Origin: Thysanoteuthis rhombus
Lineage: Eukaryota; Mollusca; Cephalopoda; Oegopsida; Thysanoteuthidae
Reading direction: 5' to 3'
Length of the DNA: 64,000 nt
Assembly: GCA_963457665.1 (NCBI GenBank)
Contig: OY735222.1
Coordinates: forward strand, 35,157,891-35,221,890
Shown in pieces: positions 24,349-36,890 of the stretch. Position numbers and translations under genes: made by a program. The notes beneath the pieces were generated by a model, which saw only the letters and a program-made list of their open reading frames with translations, was not told the origin of the DNA and did no database searches. Each line of letters opens with the position of its first letter. Positions within the stretch are counted from its first letter, which is position 1.

Positions 24349-24807
24349 ATGAAGAGAGGACAATCCAAGTACATGTCTTATTTACCCCCCTCCACTGCCA
24401 TTACCCCTGACCTGACAACCAACCCTGGAAGGACACTTTACCATTGTGGCAGCAAAACCAGCCGTGGCTCCACTGACAGCCTGAACAACAAGATGGATTT
24501 GTCTCGAGCCAGGACTAAGTTCTCCCGTTCTCGATGCAGAAATAATTCCAGCCCCTTGGCTACATGGGTTTTTATAATAGCTTTCTGTATCTGTCTGCAT
24601 TCTGCAGCTGTAGGTGTCGAAGGCATAGACCTTAAACTAAATGATATTCAAAGCTACCTGAACTCTCTGGATGGGTCTCATTCCAATTCAAAAACAGAAC
24701 CAGTTTCTCTCATGTGGGGAATTGGAGATACTACAGCATTTGTTGGCAGAATCTTTACTTATGCGATACCCTCGGATGCCTTTAAAGGAAGCATACAATC
24801 ATTTAAG
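24349..24807 (+). CDS. DAG1: Dystroglycan, first coding exon (N-terminus)
   Basis: First 153 codons of the dystroglycan precursor, the laminin receptor of the dystrophin-glycoprotein complex. The exon ends AAG|GTAAGT at 24807/24808 in phase 0 and joins in frame to 45452. Residues 120-153 carry the start of the first cadherin-like (CADG) domain, with the family pattern W/V-G-I-x-D-x-T-A-x-V-G-R-x-F followed by I-P-x-D. A hydrophobic stretch at about residues 71-89 looks like a signal sequence. Measured from Met1 it is preceded by about 70 residues, which is unusual. Met49 (24493) has a better Kozak context (A at -3, G at +4) and would leave a normal short n-region, so I favour Met49 as the main start while recording the longest frame. 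The first ATG also sits behind two uORFs. Identity is clear; only the start is uncertain. Confidence 0.9.
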
Positions 24808-25637
24808 GTAAGTTTTGTTCTGAAAATTATGTGGTGTCATTTGATAACATCTGAAATTGAACCCTTTTAGATTATAAATGAAATAGCACCTATCAAAAAA
24901 AAGATGGAATTATTTAATCACGGATTAATTATACAAGGATATATTTGATGCAAATTGAGGGCAAACAAGAATGCATACCTCAGATGAAGTTTATTTTTTT
25001 TGCTGATTATCTACAACTGTTCTTAGTTTCTGTTTCCTAATACTTATAAGGCATGAGATGGGTAAGAAATGAATTTGAGACAGTAGTAGTAATAGTAGTG
25101 ATATTACCTGCAGTAGTTGCTGTCCAACTTCAACTAAAGACACCAGCAACAACCCGTGTGTTTGCAGTACCCCCTTCCACTTTTTGTTTGCTTCAACGTG
25201 ACAAAACTAACTACCAATTATTATAAGATGGCTTATTAGTAAGCCTTAACCATGTATTTGATTTTTTTTTTTTTTTTTTCCTCTGTCTCTCTTATGGAAG
25301 AATACGTGTTTGTCTGGTATAATTGGAGTAAATCTACAAAAAATTCCGAGAGAAAACACATTGAATATCTATTGCTTCCCAGGCAAATATGGGCAGGAAG
25401 CTGAAGATGTTACAAACGCGTCTGTAAATTTATATATAATCCACGTGTGTTTTACTGAAATGGTTACTTGAGCAGTCTTGATAACTCTCACGATTGTTTG
25501 AAGGCTTAAAATAGAAACCATCTGTGAGCGGAATTTTCTAAAATCCTGGTGTAAGAATCTGGCAGTAGGTGTGGTAATTTATTATGTCGGCTGTGTGTAT
25601 GTGTTTTACTACTTTCTTACTCCTCGGAATGTAGGTT

Positions 25638-25641
25638 AGAG

Positions 25642-25668
<27 letters not shown>
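25638..25668. repeat. (TA)n microsatellite
   Basis: About 15 TA units inside the dystroglycan intron. Confidence 0.9.
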
Positions 25669-25674
<6 letters not shown>

Positions 25675-26994
25675 TATCTTGCTTATAAACAATCTTGACT
25701 CCACTAAATGATCTTGTTCCTCACTGATCCAAACCAACTAGAGTAGGTAGCAACTTGATTAATGTTCCAATCCAAACGGGTTTCAAATTTCAGTTTCTCA
25801 TGGTAAGCACCTGGCCCAACGTTTTTAGGATCGTGTGATATTCCATATCTGCTGTTTTTTTTGTCATGTAGAGGCATTTTGCTTGCACTCGTGATTCCCT
25901 CTTGACATCTTTTAGAATTTATACCCACTTGATACTACAATACATCTGCCTGCTTGTAAAATTTGTAATAAATATTATTTTCAATAATGAGAGGGAAACC
26001 CTTTGATTTCACTTGCGTAGTTCTTGCCTGTCGAGGCTTCCTTACCAAAGATTTTCATCTGGACTTTGCATAACTTTTGAATTTTTACACATCGATTCCT
26101 ATATAATAGTTATAGTATAGAAAATTCGAATTGATATATTTGCAAAAAAGTATGCAGTATTCAGTCTGGTGGGGTGGAGGTCAGTTGCCTCAGAGCAGCA
26201 CCTCTCCATTGCATTGAAAGATGAGGATAGTAGGTCACTCTGACACCTTTGTGACACAGTACATAGGGACTGGGCAATTTTTGTCAATATCATCATGTGG
26301 GTGTGTTGCATTCCACCTTCGTGGGGAGGCAAATGAATACCTATTTTTATCAGAGCTTGTTGAATTCTACCTGTGTTGATGCAACTGAAAGAGGTCAACT
26401 GGTGCTTTGTCTTACCTTGTTTCAATTCATCCATCTGAGAGAGATCATTTGATGCCCGGAGGTGAGTAACCATGTATGTTCCGCCTTACAGCACAGTAGT
26501 TACCAATGAGGAATGTCATTCCCCTGACCCCTGAACACACGGGATCTGCTTTTCAAAAATGGTCCTCCTCTCTCATTGCCCTTGAACAAGACATGCAGAA
26601 TATTCTTCGTTTTCTTTTCTTCAGACATTGAATTCTGAGTGTATGCGAACTTTCAGTGCTACCGTGTTTTACACTTGTACTCTCTATTGTACTACCCCTT
26701 TCCTTGGGACCCTCAATGGATCCGAGGACTAAGTCATGTAGTGGACATCCGGCAATTATAGGTAGTCAAGTATGACTACAGGAATCTTTATATACAGCTA
26801 TTGTGACCTTGTAATGCCATCGACAAAGATCCTCATAGAAAGTACGGAAAGTATTGAAAATCTATATCTTATCAACCTGTGAAGGTGACTTACATAAATG
26901 TTGATATAAAATTTTGGTCAAGATGAAGTAAATCGGTCTGTAATGTTTGTGGTTAAAAGAAAAAAAAAAATTATCAGAGATTACGGATTAATTT

Positions 26995-27560
26995 GAAAGA
27001 TTTCAGACTGATAAGATATCTTGTATTCCCAAAATGATATCAAGGTGAACTTGAACCGAGTGGCTAACACAACCTGCTGAATTCTCATACTATGTAATTC
27101 CTAATATCATAAGAAAGTTCCTTGTTGGCAAACAAGTAACTGGAACTGTCCTAGTACAGACCCCCTGTTCTTCCTAACCATTTTATAAGCCTACTTTTGG
27201 AATACTCCAACCAATTTGTCGGTGATAAATATATTAAGATGTGTGCAACGTCTGAACTGAAAAAGAAACTTCGGTTGATGTAGATATAATTCACTTGGTA
27301 CATTTATTGTTCATTTGAATAATAATTCAACATCTGTAACAAGTCATTTTGATCAAAAAGAAATCAGCATGGTACTGTATATTTTCTGTGTTGGGGGGGG
27401 GTGTCTTATACCTCATGAACACAGATATGCATTCATAACTGACAAGAGCCAGCTCTTTCCTCAACTCTCCCATTAGAGTAGGGAGGAGGAAGCTATAGCT
27501 GAACATACCTCTTTCATCATCTCTGGTATTCTTTGCATGATATAACCAAGTCAATAGTTC
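26995..27560 (+). repeat. Dispersed intronic repeat, copy 1
   Basis: Matches copy 2 (36177-36890) in collinear order: GATTTCAGACTGATA, CCCCAAAATG-TATC / CCCAAAATGATATC, CCTGCTGAATTCTC, CCTAATAT, a GTCGGTG/GTCAGTG block, AAACTTCGGTTGAT, TTTATTTGAATAA, a G run (27394-27401), CTCATGAA and GCTGAACATA. It is non-coding, and the family is unknown to me. Confidence 0.6.
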
Positions 27561-29870
27561 AGTGTTGTGCATGCTGCAAAAGTTTATTAGTTTCAGTAAT
27601 TTATGATGAAAATTGGAATGAATGACATCAAACCAGAAGCATTTTATACATTACAAGACAACCAAAAGAAGATGAGCATAATATATGACCAGAACAAACT
27701 CTGATGGCTAATATATGAATGAATAAGACTATTCTATAATTATCATTTTAGTCATCGCTTTTGACAAATTGATTACGATGATATAGATAAAGTGAGTATG
27801 AACATAGACCCTACACTTCATTGCTAATCACCAGAATTAATTTATTTTTTCCTTTGCCCTCAGGTTGATACATTGTAGGGATATCTCAATTCAATACATC
27901 TGTCTACAAGGCTCTGTTTCAGCTGATGTCACAGACATGAACAAAATCACACCTTATAATATTGAATAAATGAAGAATGAAGTTGCGACTTTTTCAAGAA
28001 ACAATCTGTTTTCAATCCTCCTCTCGTTTGAATGGAATGAAAATCACAATTCCTTTCATTTTAGTTCTATTTCTCTTTAATCTTTTCTGCTTGGAGAAAT
28101 TCTTCTGTTCTGTTTTATTTTGACTGACAGACTCTGTCGCCCGTGGCAACAGCGAATGAATATGAAAGGATGGGGCTTTGTGGGACGCTGAATCCTGTTT
28201 CTTTTTACTTATAAATGAAACAGATGTGTCATCATTAGCTTATTGAACTTGTTGAGCAGTTGAGGCTGCAACGATTGTTGATGAATATTCTTGTTCAATT
28301 GACTGGATGCACATGATGTCCTCCCCACCTTTAACGGATTGTTGTCTACCATTTCAATAGTTAATTTGATGGTCTTGGATATTTTGTGGAGTTCAGTATC
28401 TTACTATAATCCACCCAGTGTCTGTCTGTCATTACATAACTATAAAAACTGAAAGGAAATCAGTTCACGATTATCTTCTACACAAAATAGGTGACTCTAC
28501 AAATTCTTCTATCCCCTACCCCTTGATTACTTCTTCCATAGCCTATGGTCCATCCTGCTACGAAACGTCATTGAAATGTATTGAGAACTCAAGTACTACT
28601 GTGTAAACTGACAGACGGACAAATTAATACATATACCTCTTCCAATCCTGTTGGCAGAGGTAGAATATCAGTTTATCTAGAACTCTGCCATTCTGGGCTC
28701 ACTGGCTGCTTCTGTTTCTTTTCTGTATTTAGGCTGTTGTTGTTTCTTTCCTTCTAGAATTTTCCAAGCCAGTACCATTAAACATTTCCTAATGTTACAC
28801 TCGTTAACTTGTTTCTTGAATATTCTAGCCGTATTTGTTTTGTCATTTGACAGCTTTACTGTTTACTCCATGAATGAACTTCAAGATCCTCAATTCAGAT
28901 GAAGCAATTTTCTCTACTTAATTGTTAAAGTAAGCAAAATTCCAGCTGTGTGAGTCTAATTGCTGAAAATGAGGAAAATAAAGGCTTTTATGTCGTCTTG
29001 AAATGTCATTTCACCTTGACATTTTGGCATAGACGTAGGAACAGTGTAGAGATGGAAGTGTTGAAAGGTCTTCTGTAAGTGTTATAAATACAGGTCTGTG
29101 AGCTTATAAGATTTGTTCTGCACCAATCTGAAAACCTTCTACTTCAGGAACTTTAGCCCACTCTACTTCCATGCATTCATTTTCTCTCAAGTCTTTTATC
29201 ACTACCAACCAAGTTAAAAGAGGTATATATATTCACTTTGGTCCATGCAATATCTCTGGAAGTTTTCAATCAGTTTTGACTATGGAAAGTAAGTCTTGGA
29301 CTAAGGAAGAATTAACTGAAGTCGGTAGCAGATCAAAGAATATTTTTCATTCATTTTTTTAACTAGTGTATCGTATCGGCTGGGGTATACGCTCTGAGTG
29401 CCTTGTATCATCTGATAGCAAAACTATAGAATTTCAACTTATTGTAAAGCTTAGAACTACTTCTGGAGTAGATATTCCTCATTGAATTTTCAAATGAATT
29501 TTTCTGATGGGAGTGGTATTAGTAGAAGGTTGAACAAGTCAATCCAACAACTTTCTCTTACTATCCAATAGTCTTCCTTCTTTTTAGCAAAGGGAGGTAA
29601 TTCATGAAATATTTCTTGGACCTCAGTTAAGTGACCGGTCCGCTTTCACTTCTAATGGGCTTAGGTACACAATGCATCACTTGAACCTAGTTGTACTCAA
29701 ACTTATTTCTCTCTCTCATCCTCTGTTATGGGGAGCCATGGCACACATTTTAAGAATAGTTGGATTACCCTGTGTATCTAGTGACTTGAACAATATGAAT
29801 TATCCTTCTTCGAAACATTCCAATTTCCTCTGAAATACTTGAAGTCCCAGAGGGATATTGGTTATTGAAT

Positions 29871-30128
29871 TAAGGCAGTCGTCCCCCTCTAATGCAGGTG
29901 TTGGGACCAAAGAAAGGCAACCGCATTATAACTGAACTGCAGATGATGAGTTAATTGAGTGCTCCACAAGTTCACCTGTGTGAAGTGTTCTTATCACAAA
30001 ATCGCAGATATATATGTACAATTGATTGCACAGTATAATTGATTGCAAAATCTAATTTCCTAGTCATTGTTTTCTACTCACTTTTTTTATAAACTGCCAA
30101 CTGCATTATAATGAGGGACTCCTGCATA
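29871..30128. mobile_element. MITE-like element with pogo/Tigger-style ends
   Basis: The left end GGCAGTCGTCCCCCTCTAAT and the right end, read on the other strand (TGCAGGAGTCCCTCATTATA), form imperfect inverted repeats of about 28 bases, each bordered by TA. The internal motifs AACCGCATTATAACTGA and AACTGCATTATAATGA repeat. CAGTCGTCCCTC-type ends with a TA target are typical of pogo/Tigger-derived short elements. No transposase is present. Confidence 0.45.
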
Positions 30129-31826
30129 ACTGTGCTTTCTGTTATCTTGCACTAATCCCTCTGTCTGTTGGAGGAATTTTTTCTGGAATGACTCCTCTTC
30201 CATTTGTGATATTCTTCGTCAAAGAAGGAGATCTCATTGTTAACAAACCAGGGCAATTCATCATTTCAGACCTATCAAACATACAACTGGGGTTTTACAC
30301 TGGGGGCAATCATATTTGAATGAGCCTCAACAGTTGTCTTTTTATAAAAGAAAATTTAACCCAGACAAATTTTAGTTGGGGGTCAAATTTTCATAATTAT
30401 TGATTCCACCTATTGGATTGTCTTGAATATAAAAGACAATATGAGACTCTGAACTACTTACGAAACCCATTTGATGAAAATTCGATAAGAGCAAATAGAA
30501 AATTTTACAACTGGTATTTATTCAGGTTGATATGGCACAAGGCAGCATCTACTGGATATGGAACTCATTGAAAAAGGTTTCTAAGATTAACCTGATGAAA
30601 ATTTCTTTACAACAAGAACCTACATAATTCAAAACCTTGATATAATTTGCAGGCTGTTCTGACAGAAAAAGAGGAAAGGGCTATTGCGAACATTTGAACA
30701 CAAAAATACTGTTGCATGTGTTCGTTATGCTGCTGATAATATAACTATAACTGCTTCATTTTAACCCATAATGAACGCAAGAATTTCTGTTGCATTAACC
30801 TTTCTAATGACTGAGGTTAACATACTTGCACCAAGCACTGCCTTAGGTATCAAAGCCATACACTAGTGGATATATAGATGTTTTGTAGCTTAGATAAGTT
30901 ATGCCACCAGGCACGTGAATGTCAACACATGGAATCTTAATCAGTAAAAAGGCTATTTGTGAAGGAGAAAGTTGCAACGAAAGGGGGTGGAGTGATGGTC
31001 TGCAGAGAGAAAGTCTGAAATGATATTTTCACACACTCCATGTACAGAATATTCCTGAGAGACTTGCAAAAACTGGACAAGCATATCCTATAACTTGTTA
31101 AGATTGCTATTTTGGGTCGATATGGCTTTTTTCGATAGAGAGGTCTTATTTACCTCGGCCAATAGAGGTGGAAAAGGTGTATTTATTCGCTCATGTCTGT
31201 CTGCTGTCTGCACACTATATCCAAAAGTTCTCATGAATTTCGATGACATTTTGTGTGGAAGGATAGGCCAAAGGCTGGGAGAAAATTGATTGAATTTTTA
31301 GGCAGATCCAGGAATTTGTTTTTGATTTATTTTTCATATATCAAGAAACAGTGAATAATAAACCACGGTTTCCTCCTCTCCATAACTCTCGTGAACTGAA
31401 TTTCATTTTGTTTTCCATGTATTGCTGCGGTTTTGAAACTTTTAAAACTTCTCCTATAAAGAAAACATTCTGGCGGACCCTATTTTTTGCATTTACTTTT
31501 TAGACTAATTAATGAAATGGAATAAAGAGTAATTTTTGGCTTTTACCAATCCTATTAATTTGAAATGGATTCTATTTGAATTCCAATGTAAGGTACAAGG
31601 CTGTGTGGAATCCTGTTCTATGATGGCATGGCATGGCATGGCATTAGCAGAGGTGTAAGCTTTAAAGTGTTTTCTAGTTATGCAGGAATCCCTTGTGAAA
31701 TGGTGAAAATAGAATTCCTGCAACAGGAAGGAATGAAATCGTTAGAAAGATTCTGGCACTTTGATTTTTTAATGCGAACTACTTGATTCATTCTCTGGTG
31801 TTGTCATTTCAATGATCTTCATTCCA

Positions 31827-31851
31827 TTTTTTTTTTTTTTTTTTTTTTTTT
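31827..31851. repeat. Poly-T tract
   Basis: About 25 T residues within the intron. Confidence 0.9.
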
Positions 31852-34800
31852 CCACCCCATGATTGTGCTATTTTGTCAGTATGTGCTTGGTTAATTTCTT
31901 TCTTTCTTTTTAAGGTTTCTCAGAATTTTCCTGAGGTTTCGTGGTAGCTCTTGAGGTTTAAGAATTTTGTAGAATTATTTTTGAATAACATTCTAACTTG
32001 GTAATATGCACTTATAAGTCTAGTAAAGGTGAGTTTCTGCCTGAACACAGATATACTCTCCCATTTTTATGGTAGGATAAAATTGCATAGATTTCTTCTT
32101 GATACTAGAATGAAGAGTCAAACAATATTGACTTGTCTTTTCATATATCTGGACATGTTTCCAAAGACTCAGCTTGGGTAGTTATCATATTATATATTAT
32201 TGAGCCCTTTTTATAGGTTCTTCAGTTTAGAGTGCTGCTCTGTGATTTTTCTGTTTGTGGTATCAGTCTTCAGTACCTTGCCAGAATCTGTCTATTTCTT
32301 TGTCATTTGAATGTTTGGTGTTTTAGAATTTCTTACTTTAGTCTTCTCACTGTGATGCTAATAGAGAAGGCAGCTCTGAAGAATGGAAATAGATGGAGAA
32401 ATATCAAGTAGCTTCCAATCTGATTTTGATGGCTTCTATTTTGACCTTCACAAATTGAACTTTCGCTGGTGAGGATTTATGTCATTAAAGTCAACCATCA
32501 ATTTGTGGCAAGAGCAACCCAGTTGCATTGCTCTAAATGCAACTCTAACTTGGACTATACAGTATGACACACAAGAAAGCTGAACAGTTTGTTTTCTCAA
32601 TAAACAATGGACCCTTTCATTAGAAGTTATAGAAAAACAAGCCGAAAAGGCCATCCAACTTCTTAGTTGGAGGGTCTGTTGTGTGACTGGAAACTTCTGT
32701 CATCTGAACTTCAGAAGATGCAATGACTGAAGTTTCCGGTCATCTACAATTAATGTGCTAATTACATCAAGAGAAACATGGCTGCTTTTTGGTGACGTAC
32801 ATACATTTGGGGCTATTCATGGGTAAGCCTGTCTTATAAGTCCAAATAACAATCTTGGAATTGCACTTAAAATTAGTATGACTGCTAGACTAATATCCAT
32901 GGAAAGAACTGATGTCACATCATCCAACTTGAATCCAGTTCACATTCCATTGATCCTATTGAGAGACAAAAGCTGTATCATGAACGATGTTCAGCATCAA
33001 CAGAAGCCATATTGATCCAAGAAAAGGTTGAGCTATTTGAAGAATGAATAAATGAAATTAAACAATGTCTCTTTGCTATATGACCTTCATGGAAATTCTG
33101 ACCCTTGTGATGTACCATGTTTCTATCCCAGTTGACAGTCAGAGGACAATTCTTTATACAATCTCTGAAAAAATAAATAATAGAACAAAGTACATCCTAC
33201 TGCAGTGGCCCCATCTTCCTGGCTGCAGAGCGTACCACTGGACCATTAGGAAAATATCAATTTTTTATTTTCTCTATGAAATAAAAGCAAATCTATTTCC
33301 ATTGATCTTGATATCATATTCTTTTGATAAACCATTTTAGGAATAAAATCGAGGGTTTTATCCATTTAGCACCCAGTTGTGATTAATACCCCCCCTCCCC
33401 ACATCCCCGATCGATCAAAGAAATTGAAGGGACCCCCGTTCTACAGTTTCATCGTTTGGAGTGATTGTCTTCATTATTGTATGATTTGATGGGACGTGCG
33501 GAAAAAGGAGATTGAAGTCAATTACGATCAAATTTTCCGTATTTGTTCGTCGTGTTCATTAGGATTGAAGTTAAACGAGACAATCATGTTTTCAATGCCT
33601 CTTTCTAGTAAATCCTTTGGAAGATCGTGCAAACCTGGAATGGTTATCTGATTGAAAGGTTGGGCTGGCGGTGCTGAGAAATTGCGTTATTGTAAGGCCA
33701 CCATGTTAGCAATGTTTGCCCCTAAGGCCGTAGGGTATAGCAATGAGAAATAATCAACAGATTAACAATCGAGTCGGCAAAATAGTCCCGAACATGCCAA
33801 ACATTTTTCTGTTTTCATCAGATGAAGGATTGTAAATCATTATTTAGAATTTTTTTGACTAATTACCTTCATCTATTCATCACAACTTGCATCAACCAAT
33901 TACTGTGTGGCACAATATTCACTTCACTTCATATTGCTGAGAGTTGTTATACATCAAATATCGTAACTATCAGAATGAAGTCTTGGTGGTTTAATAGAGA
34001 AAGCAGGTGGGGCTAAACAGTGCTTCCCCATGCCCAAGGGATATGGGTTCATATACCACTTAAGACTTATTCTTTATTTTTCTGGTCACTGATTTGCTTT
34101 GCGGTAAAAAGAGAGAAATCTTTATTACTGTAAATGACTAACATAGCTGGTGAACATTAGTGATTGGTATGAGAGAAAGAATCAATAATCACCATTTAAC
34201 AATCAATCTAACTTTTGCAAATCAATGCCAGTTGGCATTCCACTGTTTAACAAGGTGGAAATTGAATTGAATACTTTGAATCACCCTCTCAGAAATTCAA
34301 GTGGAGATATCTGAATGATATCAAATTTATATTAATATCCGTACCTAGTATGAAAGTATCACCGTAGCCCACTTGTGTACCAGGAATGATTATCTGCAAA
34401 AACTATCTTGTTTATTGAAATTATCTTGTAAGATACAGCTTTTATCTAGAAAGAGTTTTTAGATGGTCCTTACTGGTGTAATTTTCAAGGCTATAACCCC
34501 TCCAAATGTGACCCCCTTAGGTACTCAAAAGATGAAAATCAGTAGACCACTTGACTGGTTGGACGGTCATTAGTGAGGCTACACTGATTTGATAAGATTT
34601 TAGGGAAAAGTATACAATACCTGTACATACTTATTTGCTCCATCAGTCTGTTGTGATTAACAACTTGATGATCCTAGGTTTGATTTCGGAAAAAGAAACA
34701 AATCCATGAAAAGAACTGGTACTGCAGAATACGTAGCAGAAGGTGTCCCTGCTTGGGATCTCCTGGGTTTACTTGCTCCTCAATTATTCATTGCTACCCA

Positions 34801-34949
34801 CAACTGACCAGTTTGATCATTGTGGTTGGATTCAAGTTATTCATGTACTGACATTTATATGTACCTATCTATCAGGACTTGGCCCAGCCGAAATGTCCAT
34901 AGTAGAAATTTGTAATTTTATTCTCACACACACACTTGTCTCGGTGAGT

Positions 34950-35030
34950 AGGGATATATATATATATATATATTAAAAATAATATTATATATAATATTAT
35001 TTTTATATTTTATTTTATTGTTTTCCATCT
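34950..35030. repeat. TA-rich low-complexity tract
   Basis: A (TA)n run is followed by AATAATATTATATA palindromic sequence and A/T-only DNA. Confidence 0.85.
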
Positions 35031-36176
35031 TGAATTATAAATTTATTATTCAAATTGTACTGATGGCTCTTACATCGAGGTAACTTTATCCCCTCCCTCC
35101 TCATTGCTCAATTTACGAGGTGAAAAGAAGCAGATATGGGTGGAGGTGATTCATGATTTCCCTTGGAGTCTTGCTAGTCTTTTTATTGACATTTGAAACC
35201 TCCTCTCCTAATGATTTGTACAAATGCCATTTACTTACGAGAGGAAAATTTGATGAAATCCATTTTTCATGCGAATTGAATTTGAAAGCAGCTTCAAGTA
35301 TGAAAGACTAGATTCATTATTCATGCGCGATCGTATTCACTTACGGTTTAATTTTTTGAATGATTTTTTTTCATCTGATTTTTCTTTTCACTTTTAACTT
35401 CAGTATCTCTTTTATTTCATGTGACTTGCAGCAGACATTTTTACCATCTGCATAAATTACATATTCTCTTTTTGGCCACACCTAACAATGAAAAACTGGA
35501 TCTATGAATTGACATCTATATGAGGATATATTCATGCATTCATCTCTTGCCCAATCCCCATCAATCTTATGTATATTTCTTTCAAGAGTGTATATAAACG
35601 TGTCTGTAAAGAGGAATGTGTTTGATTCCTTGGGATAAGGAAATAGATGACTTTCTATCCTTATTGCATTTTTTATGTATATAATGAAATCAATTGATCG
35701 TTGAAAAATCATTGAAATCTGGAAAATTCTGCTCACTCTAATACCATGTAATCTAGTGTATAAGGCAGTCTTGGCACTTGAGGGGTTGACCCTTGATTCA
35801 TGGTTTGTTTGTTTTTGTTTTTTTGTTTTTTTCTTCCATCTCCGAGGAGTTGCTCTTAGCTCTTCCCATCATGTTCAAATTTCAACCTTTTCAAATTATT
35901 TCTCTTGTATAGGTCTACCACTGTTAACCTGAAGAAATGACTTTGAAAATTCTACCTATACATGAAAATATATGGTATATGATGTGAAGATCTTCTTTCT
36001 CAAATCTTCTCGACTTCTAGCTATGATTATAGTAAACATTTTAATTTGTCTACAAACATCAGAACACAACTATTTTGGGGAGAAAGCAAGTCTTTGGTTT
36101 ATGTTCTTTCCTTTTAGTTTTGGTGAGACCAGAGTTGATTAGTTCCAGCAACAGTCGGTATCAATCTTGTGTTGGA

Positions 36177-36890
36177 GATTTCAGACTGATATAGGAAAAT
36201 ATCTGTTATCCCCAAAATGGTATCTAGTTGAAGCCTTAGTGACCTTCGACACCTGCTGAATTCTCGTGTTCGAATACTTCCTAATATTATCTTCAGATAG
36301 TTCCTCCATCAGTAAACAAGACATTGAAAGCCCTTCTCTGTTTTCTTCCCAACATCCAACTCATTAAATAGTCCACCGATTTGTCAGTGTTCAATACATG
36401 AATCAACTTTTATCACCTAGTAGGTAATTACATTAGCAGAGCCAAAAGTTTGTCCTGCCACTGCAGGTGCCTCTGATCAGAGGACGTGTTTGGATTCGAA
36501 TGTTGTGCTGTCCTGTCAATTTCAGTCCTACAGTAACAGACTCACAAGTAACGGGCTCTCTAAGAGATTGTTTGAAAAGATCGTTTCTCTTGCAACTACT
36601 GCAGTGAAAAGGAAACTTCGGTTGATCTGTGTCCTTTGCTCAATGTATCTGCACTCTTATCAATGTATTATTTATTTGAATAAGGATTTTGCTTGGGTAA
36701 CTAGCCATTGTAAATCTGCCTGATTCTATTTTATATTTCCTGTAGTTGGGGGGGATCTTCCCTTGTCTCATGAATTCAATTGTATATGAAGTTGATACAG
36801 ACAAGAACTATCTTCCTACTCGTCTTGTGAATAGTAGAAAAAGTGATGGCTGAACATAGCTTTTATCATTGTCTTCTCTTCTGGCATCAC
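36177..36890 (+). repeat. Dispersed intronic repeat, copy 2, with insertion
   Basis: Collinear with copy 1 at 26995-27560 but longer. The extra stretch of about 170 bases lies at about 36420-36590, between the GTCAGTG block and AAACTTCGGTTGAT. The extra piece contains a GTTTGGATTCGAAT motif resembling a tRNA B box, so it may be a SINE inserted into the older repeat. Confidence 0.55.

Noticed and set aside
26099-26473. 124-codon minus-strand open frame
   Set aside because: Intronic, with no recognisable domain and ordinary non-coding composition.
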